Source of the DNA: Actinomycetota bacterium
GTDB taxonomy: Bacteria > Actinomycetota > Humimicrobiia > Humimicrobiales > Humimicrobiaceae
Direction of reading: 5' to 3'
DNA: 7,456 nt
NCBI GenBank assembly: GCA_023475715.1
Contig: JAMCVO010000247.1
Coordinates: forward strand, 1-7,456
This document shows, piece by piece, positions 6,004-7,456 of this stretch. Under the pieces are notes generated by a model. That model worked only from the letters and a program-made list of their open reading frames with translations. It had not been told where the DNA came from and searched no databases. The translations under genes and the position numbers were made by a program. The number at the start of each line of letters is the position of its first letter. The first letter of the stretch is position 1.

Positions 6004-6738
6004 ATGAATAATAATATAAATCCTGATATACCTAAAAAGTTTCTGTCTTTGCCAATGGTAAATACCATAGGCAATCCAAGTTTTTACATGGAAACAGATT
6101 TAGTGTCTATGCCGGCTGCTGAAAGTCAAAGCAAAACCTCAAAAATATCTTATACTCTGGCATTTGCAATACTTATGGCAATTTCGGCAAATACATTTGT
6201 CTACCTTCCATTTACACCGGTGCCGATTACCATGCAGGTGTTGACTGTCCTTGTATCTGCAATTGCTTTAGGCAGCAGACTGGCCTTTTTAAGCCAGCTG
6301 CAGTACGTACTGGCAGGCTTGCTTGGAGCCCCGGTATTTGCTGGTTTTAAAAGCGGACTTTCAACAATAATGGGGCCCACAGGTGGTTATATTATAGGAT
6401 TTATGGCAGCAGCATTTATTGCCGGCTACATTTATGAAAATAACATAGTTGGGGCAGTTACAAAATTCTTTAGGGCAGCAGAACCAAAAAATTCCGTTGA
6501 ATATCAGGACATCAGAACTATTTCAATGTTTGTTTCCTGCCTTGCAGGACTTCTTATCATATATCTGGGCGGTTTTATCCATCTGTATGGTTTTATCTAT
6601 ATGACCGGAAAAGTTGCAGGCTTGCTCAACATCTTTGAAAAAACCTTAAAACTTGGAGTTTTACCTTTTGTAATTATAGACTTTTTAAAAATACTGATAA
6701 TCATTAATTTAGACAAAGTATTTAGAATAAAGGCATAG
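6004..6738 (+). CDS. bioY: BioY-type biotin transporter (ECF substrate-binding subunit)
   Basis: Membrane protein that binds and imports biotin, either with a shared energy-coupling (EcfA/EcfT) module or alone. No Ecf genes are in the window. Of 244 residues, about 1-46 are a polar N-terminal extension that most BioY proteins lack. The BioY core follows with about six hydrophobic segments (roughly 48-66, 72-90, 92-114, 124-145, 172-196, 215-236). Family motifs are clear: LPFTPVPITMQVLTVL (68-83), GLLGAPVFAG (105-114), GPTGGYIIGF (124-133) and GVLPFVIIDFLK (218-229). A charged loop at about 155-171 between segments 4 and 5 is longer than usual. The ATG is preceded by AGGGGTGA at a 3-base spacing. 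Later in-frame Met codons (18, 29, 36) lack such a site, so the extension is likely real. It shares a probable operon with the carboxyltransferase-like gene 30 bases downstream. Confidence 0.93.
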   Translation: MNNNINPDIPKKFLSLPMVNTIGNPSFYMETDLVSMPAAESQSKTSKISYTLAFAILMAISANTFVYLPFTPVPITMQVLTVLVSAIALGSRLAFLSQLQYVLAGLLGAPVFAGFKSGLSTIMGPTGGYIIGFMAAAFIAGYIYENNIVGAVTKFFRAAEPKNSVEYQDIRTISMFVSCLAGLLIIYLGGFIHLYGFIYMTGKVAGLLNIFEKTLKLGVLPFVIIDFLKILIIINLDKVFRIKA

Positions 6739-6768
6739 CTTAAAGAAAGACTTATATAACTGAAAAAT

Positions 6769-7456
6769 ATGAGAAAAATAAAAATAAACGATATAACAAT
6801 CCGGGATTTATTTCAGAGTATTGAACCAAGATATATCAACTTGCAGGTTCTGGATGAGCTTCTCAAGCACATGGATAAAATAAAATTTGACAGTATTGAG
6901 ATATTTGGCGGTTCGGCTTTTGAAAAAATGCTTCAGAATAACTTCAATAAATCACCCTTCCAGATTGCAGAATATATTAAAAATAAATTGCCGGCAGCAA
7001 AATTACAGGCTTTATTGGGAGCGCGAAACCTCGCAGGAATAGAAATTTATCCTAAAGATATTATTTCACGATTCATAAAACAATCTGTGCAGCATGGTAT
7101 AGATAAATTCAGGGTTTATGATACCTTAAATGATATTGAAAATTTAAAATTTACAATTTCTGAAATTATAAAAAATGGAGCAGTCTGCCAGGGAACAATT
7201 ATTTATGATAACTTCAGAGATATTGATTTTTACATCCGGATGGCAAAAGATTTATTTGATGAGGGATGCAGCAGTATTTGTATCAAGGATGTTGAATCAA
7301 CACTAATTCCCCATAAAACAGAGCAGCTTTTTAAAAATCTTACGGCAGGAATGGACAAGCCGTTTTATTTCAGTGTTTACAATTTAAGGGGATTGCAGGT
7401 TTCAAATTACTACAACGCTTGTACGGCAGGCTGCAGCGGTTTTGACTTTAGCTTTA
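6769..7456 (+). CDS. Divergent biotin-enzyme carboxyltransferase-like protein (3' end outside window)
   Basis: The open frame runs from ATG to the window edge (229 codons) without a stop. It aligns with the carboxyltransferase domain of the pyruvate carboxylase, oxaloacetate decarboxylase alpha and transcarboxylase 5S family (HMGL-like TIM barrel). TIRDLFQS (10-17) corresponds to LRDAHQS, IFGGSAFE (45-52) to WGGATYD, KFRVYDTLND (113-122) to VFRVFDAMND, QGTIIY (141-146) to QGTICY and IKDVE (172-176) to LKDMA. Asp13 and Lys173 match the metal-binding Asp and the carboxylated Lys. The metal-binding HxH, expected at 202 and 204, is Ser-Val-Tyr, and the His of DAHQ is Phe15. Alignment resumes after this point, so it is not a frameshift. 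It may be a non-catalytic partner or a changed enzyme. The start has only a weak purine-rich upstream stretch. The link to bioY suggests a biotin-dependent system; any biotin-carrier domain would lie outside the window. Confidence 0.8.
   Translation, partial: MRKIKINDITIRDLFQSIEPRYINLQVLDELLKHMDKIKFDSIEIFGGSAFEKMLQNNFNKSPFQIAEYIKNKLPAAKLQALLGARNLAGIEIYPKDIISRFIKQSVQHGIDKFRVYDTLNDIENLKFTISEIIKNGAVCQGTIIYDNFRDIDFYIRMAKDLFDEGCSSICIKDVESTLIPHKTEQLFKNLTAGMDKPFYFSVYNLRGLQVSNYYNACTAGCSGFDFSF

Noticed and set aside
6739..6768. Terminator between bioY and the carboxyltransferase-like gene
   Set aside because: The 30-base gap has no stem-loop or T-run; the genes look cotranscribed.

Overview
This is an AT-rich bacterial window with strong Shine-Dalgarno signals. 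Its gene content points to an anaerobic, probably fermentative organism: an acyl-CoA dehydrogenase beside an electron-transfer flavoprotein whose alpha subunit carries a ferredoxin domain, a Lon-like protease of the AAA_32 type, and biotin uptake next to a carboxyltransferase-like gene. It could be a Clostridia-type Firmicute or an uncultured anaerobic lineage. No ribosomal or other phylogenetic marker is present, so I do not name a taxon.

Minus strand, read from 5819 down to 22: an acyl-CoA dehydrogenase (4668-5819), EtfB (3769-4590), EtfA with an N-terminal 2[4Fe-4S] ferredoxin domain (2494-3699) and a Lon-like protease (22-2454). The gaps are 77, 69 and 39 bases, and none holds a convincing terminator, so these genes look like one operon. 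The order dehydrogenase, EtfB, ferredoxin-EtfA matches the carCDE genes of the electron-bifurcating caffeyl-CoA reductase of Acetobacterium woodii. The EtfB sequence also has the loop type of NADH-using Etf proteins. The likely job is reduction of an unknown enoyl-CoA with NADH, coupled to reduction of ferredoxin.

Divergent region, 5820-6003 (184 bases): densely structured. It holds a 73-base element with complementary ends and a perfect 10+1+10 palindrome at its centre, followed by two copies of a 24-base direct repeat flanking a TATAAT box. These are good candidates for control sites of one or both transcription units.

Plus strand: a BioY-type biotin transporter with an N-terminal extension (6004-6738). 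It is followed 30 bases later by the first 229 codons of a protein with the fold of biotin-dependent carboxyltransferases (6769 to the window end). That protein keeps the positions of the catalytic lysine and one metal-binding aspartate but has lost the metal-binding HxH pair. It is probably a non-canonical or catalytically altered paralogue, and it is the most unusual protein in the window.

No tRNA, rRNA, CRISPR array or insertion sequence was seen.
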